Shown in pieces: positions 61,101-64,000 of a DNA stretch of 64,000 nucleotides (positions are counted from its first letter, which is position 1; each line of letters starts with the position of its first letter). Under the pieces are notes generated by a model. The model saw only the letters and a program-made list of their open reading frames with translations. It did not search any database and was not told the origin of the DNA. Source of the stretch: Plantago major. Taxonomy: Eukaryota > Streptophyta > Magnoliopsida > Lamiales > Plantaginaceae. The stretch covers positions 2,822,012-2,886,011 of the forward strand of contig CM048841.1 in assembly GCA_026545765.1 (NCBI GenBank), in the 5' to 3' direction. A program made the position numbers and the translations under genes.

Positions 61101-61864
61101 CAACAGCCTTATCTACTGAGCATCTTCTGATTTCCATGTGTTAGGGTCTAAAATTTTCATTCAACAGGCTGATTCTGGAGTTTGTTTGTCGAAGAAAGAA
61201 ATTCTTCGCTATCTGTTACAAGGAACAGCTGCGTCTCATTTAGAGACGTTTGATGACGAAGAAAATGATGACAAACGTAGCTCAGTTGTGGGCGGTATGT
61301 TTTTATATTTTCAGTATCCTTTAAACAAGATCCCAGCAAAGAAACCAACGCCATGTTTTCATTGCTTCCCCATGTAGCAATGGATGACAAATCTGGTATT
61401 TTTGCTATGCAATGATGATGTTATTTGCTATATGACAAGTTCGATCAGTAGTGAGCGTTCAACTTCACTAATTTGTAATGTAAACCCCTTAACCCATCCT
61501 TTGCCCGTGGTGTAAAGTACGTTATGTCATATGTGCATTATCTAGATGACCAAATCATTGACATACCTTGCAAATTCGTGTAACAAACCTGTGAATTTAC
61601 AGGCAGCCATCTGAAGTGGGGAAGAGTAAACGAGAGAAGAACACTTCATGACATCCTGAAGAGTCCTGATATAATTATCCCTGCAATTCCTGGTATGTGC
61701 CCCATCAATAGACCGTTATATTACTTGTATACTGCAATTCCATGTGATCTGGTTTCTTTTCCTCATAATTTGGCTGGTTCCCTGCAGTGTTTTATGTCGT
61801 CTCGAGGAAGTCCAGTTTCTATAAAAAATTCAAGTCTGGATATTGGACTCCACCCAAAGTTTAA
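58170..61864 (+). CDS. TTC4: TTC4/Cns1-type TPR co-chaperone
   Basis: There are eight exons: 58170-58268, 58881-59093, 59164-59355, 59439-59639, 59784-59864, 61168-61294, 61603-61692 and 61788-61864 (1080 bp, 359 aa); the frame is continuous throughout. TPR repeats span about residues 34-140 (GNEYVKKGKKHYSDALDCY, LYSNRAHVNLLLGNNRRALQ, EEAKLYCERGLQVSP). A charged helix follows, then the C-terminal 'wheel' domain: WPVVLLYAEVMSSDIIEDF, LPWDTENNYTRDAIEVYY, a GTAASHLE stretch and IPAIPVFYVVSRKSSFYKKF. TTC4/Cns1 proteins bind Hsp90/Hsp70 and help eEF2 folding. Start is ATG 58170 or 58182. Seven introns are GT-AG except intron 4, which looks AT-AC. Intron 1 holds a decayed copy of exon 1. Confidence 0.92.
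58509..58802 (+). repeat. Tandem duplicate of TTC4 exon 1 and adjacent intron
   Basis: This copies about 58211-58500: TATATTCNACTTTGAAGCTA, CAAAGAATCTGC, AACTCAAGGTTCCCAAGATT, GCTTTTTTATCCTGCTTATT and so on to GAAAGGAAACAATTT. In the copy the exon part has ATC TAA in place of ATC GAA, a stop just before the donor, so it cannot serve as an exon in that frame. Confidence 0.92.
59640..59783 (+). promoter_or_regulatory. Predicted U12-type AT-AC intron of TTC4
   Basis: The intron starts ATATCCTTT, the U12 AT-AC donor consensus. It ends CCAAAC, with TCCTTAGC (59768-59775) as a near-consensus branch site 10 nt from the AC. Splicing here joins ...LDM to MFSDSSP without changing frame, giving the HLDMMF...WD block expected for TTC4. 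No GT-AG pair nearby gives as good a protein. Confidence 0.75.
60650..60765 (+). other. tRNA-like (SINE) candidate in TTC4 intron 5
   Basis: CAGTGGTCTAATGATTGG (about 60663) resembles a pol III box A and AGGTTCAAGTT (about 60730) a box B, 60-70 bp apart. No cloverleaf can be folded with confidence, and the A- or T-rich tail was not found. Confidence 0.3.
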
Positions 61865-62514
61865 AGATGAAGACGGTGAAGCATGAGTCAGAGGAAGTTG
61901 ACGAGTGTAACAAGGACGTTGAACCATCCTTGTGGAAGTTATAGTGTAGCCGGATTAGGGCTCTACTTTTTATGGTTTGTCTAAGTTTTGGCATTGACTT
62001 GTGTTGTCTTCTATAAACTCCTGATATGTCAACAATTTCCTTGGTTTCTCAAGTGAAAGCTAATGGATTCCTCTTATTATACACATCTTGAATTTGCCAC
62101 AGGCATATGATTTTACAACACTAGAGGTGATACCATAGTATCCGTGGAGTGGATTTACTTCTATCGTGGATGAATTTTGTATAAATGCACCTCGTCAAGT
62201 GAAAAACCGAAGCACATAGAGTGATTGTATCAGAACTGAGACTGAATTAGTTCCTGATTTCCAGAAGCATGTGAAGAGAATGAGAAATTGACTGGCTCTC
62301 TCCCAGTAATTTTTACATTATGCATATTGCCAAAATTGCCAAAAAAGATATTGAAAACCTTATTTCCTGTGACTGTTTATACCTAACTAACCAGGTTGTC
62401 AACCCTAGAATCATCCCATTTTCAAGAAGGTACACACCATACAGGCGTATAAAGAATTATTTGCACACGGAAAAATCAGTACAAGAAACATCTCTTTTCT
62501 TCATATTTTTAACT
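61865..62514. other. Convergent intergenic region (TTC4 / PDH E1-beta)
   Basis: The 3' UTRs of both genes probably lie here. No other feature was found. Confidence 0.6.
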
Positions 62515-63630
62515 TTATGCCGTTGCAGCCAAAGCAGAAGATCTGTAACAGGCCCTCTTCGCGGCCCGAACTATATCTTCAACCTGAAAAGCAGAATCCC
62601 AAATGAATAACACACATAACAGGAACAAGGCCAACAATAAAGAAATTGTGCTCTGTTTTATACTGAAGAGGCAAGATCTATCAGTGGTTCGAGAGATGGT
62701 AAAAAATGTGAACTTAAGTACTAATAGAATGCAGTAAAAAAAGATGTTCAAATGATTAAAGTATACTCCAGAACTTCATACTTGACGCACAGCTTTTGGT
62801 GAAAAATTAAAATAAAACATGAAAATGTGGCAAAATGCAGGAGTATACTTTTAGTGACAAAATGTGTAATCTAAGCGTAAAATTAACATTTTTTAATTAG
62901 TTTTTATGTGTGGGGTAGTTCCCCTACTTTTGGTCATTTATGAAATTCTATGAGACACCTAAAAATGGAAAATATATGAAGTTTTGCAGGATGGATGGAG
63001 TATTGGACATGAGGAGAATCCCAGAAAGAATGCAACAGCATTAGACTAGTTGCGCCTTCAGATTCAACCATTTTAGATACCAGAAAAGTCTAGAAGCATT
63101 AAAGCAATCAAGTTATACAGGCCCCTTGTGCGTCCCTCGATTAGAGCAAGAAAACTGAATCATGGATGAAGGAATAACATACCTGTGGGAGTGCTAATCT
63201 CTCAAGATTTGCAGCATAGGGCATGGGAACATCAGCCCCAGCAATCCTCTGAACAGGGGCATCAAGATACTCAAAGCTATCTTCAAGAACAGATGCACTG
63301 CAAGCAATATATATAACATTAGCATGGCCAAAAAGTGGAAACTACATCTTGAGCAAGGATGAAGATGTGTAAGAAAATTACCAGATCTCAGCACCAACAC
63401 CGTGTTGAGGGAATCCCTCTTCAAGAGTTACAAGCCTATTGGTTTTCCTAACTGAAGCATTTATGGTAGATCTATCTAGAGGGCGAATCGAGCGAAGATT
63501 TATCACCTGCAGGAACCAGAAAGGTCCAGTTAAAACTCACTCTATTTCATTGGCTACTAAAATGATGAGACCTATTTGATATATGAGATACCTCGGCACT
63601 GATTCCTTCCTTAGCTAGAATGTCAGCAGC
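62515..63630 (-). CDS. Pyruvate dehydrogenase E1 beta subunit, mitochondrial (3' part)
   Basis: Four exons on the minus strand: 63592-63630, 63382-63506, 63183-63297 and 62515-62583 (stop TAA at 62515-62517). They give [33 protein letters not shown] with [38 protein letters not shown] with [18 protein letters not shown], and [14 protein letters not shown]. This is the C-terminal transketolase-like domain of PDH E1-beta, which with E1-alpha decarboxylates pyruvate on thiamine diphosphate in the mitochondrial matrix. The family normally has about 360-370 residues; about 116 codons are present here, the 5' exons lying beyond 64000. The gene is convergent with TTC4. The last intron holds a MITE. 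Confidence 0.95.
62766..63000. mobile_element. Stowaway-like MITE in the last PDH E1-beta intron
   Basis: TA then CTCCAGAACTTCATAC on the left; inverted right end CTCCATCCATCCTGCAAAAC then TTCATA. The CTCCATCCATCC end fits Stowaway; the left end has a gap. 235 bp. Confidence 0.45.
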
Positions 63631-64000
63631 CTGCAAGTTTATATTGACGTATCAGATTGCCATATTAAAATTAAATATGGGCTTGTCTAGTTGAGTCACG
63701 GACCATAATTAATAAATTGCATCTATATAACAACAGATTCTACTCATGATTTACCAGACACGGAAAAAACAATTCCAGAGGATCAACTACTGCCTGGTGG
63801 ACAGAATGTTTAGTTTTTTAGGCCAGATGTAGAACCTCCTAGATAGATTACATGTATTACATGGTCCTAATAGCAATAAGAATAACTGGATGCTGGAAAA
63901 AAGATTGATGTTTATAGGTTAATATATTCATCACTTGCATGACACAACAAACCACATAAGCTCAAGTCGTGGTGGAAATTTGTAGGTAAACGGGACAATT
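63631..64000 (-). other. PDH E1-beta intron, continues beyond window
   Basis: No exon of the family was recognised in this stretch, so the intron runs to or past the window end. Confidence 0.6.

Overview
The window is nuclear DNA of a flowering plant. Protein-coding genes are split by short GT-AG introns, the intergenic DNA is AT-rich, and the repeats are plant transposon families: Stowaway MITEs, Mutator-like (MULE), CACTA, PIF/Harbinger-like and Helitron elements, LINEs, LTR-retroelement derivatives and a Cassandra-like TRIM with a 5S-rRNA-derived segment. A eudicot is likely; the repeat styles would suit Amaranthaceae or another Caryophyllales family, but that is only an inference. No bacterial, plastid-genome or CRISPR features are present.

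Layout. 1-6.9 kb: a decayed LTR-retroelement derivative whose gag-like gene has an unusual array of mini-introns, followed by Copia-type LTR/leader sequence with tandem hairpins. 7-11.3 kb: unexplained sequence, then a MULE with a 9-bp target duplication and a PIF/Harbinger-like element with a nested Stowaway. 12.0-16.5 kb (-): an ATOS-domain gene of 5 coding exons. 18-22.4 kb: a Stowaway MITE, a Cassandra-like TRIM and a fold-back element. 22.6-25.9 kb (+): a UBC27-type E2 ubiquitin-conjugating enzyme with a UBA domain. 26.4-28.2 kb (-): a pectin methylesterase. 28.3-31 kb: hAT-like and MULE-like debris. 31-36.3 kb: a decayed large retroelement derivative with the 'putative gypsy type transposon' domain. 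36.4-44.6 kb: a LINE interrupted by a complete CACTA transposon. 44.8-53.8 kb: three secreted S1-like (SPH) genes, two of them in a segmental duplication, with LINE, Helitron and pectinesterase fragments between them. 54.6-57.1 kb: a MULE with a minisatellite and duplicated FAR1-like first exons. 58.2-61.9 kb (+): a TTC4/Cns1-type TPR co-chaperone whose fourth intron looks like a U12 AT-AC intron. 62.5 kb to the window end (-): the 3' part of the mitochondrial pyruvate dehydrogenase E1-beta gene, convergent with TTC4.

The host genes (ATOS-like, UBC27, PME, SPH cluster, TTC4, PDH E1-beta) do unrelated jobs; there is no functional cluster beyond the tandem SPH family. The most unusual points are the AT-AC intron in TTC4, the CACTA insertion that splits a LINE exactly in frame, the phase-0 mini-exon array and covarying hairpins of the first retroelement, the 5S-bearing TRIM, the pectinesterase fragment copied 25 kb away into the SPH cluster, and the MULE carrying two copies of a FAR1-like first exon. 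Exon boundaries were read by eye from splice signals, frame continuity and family resemblance; no alignment was run.
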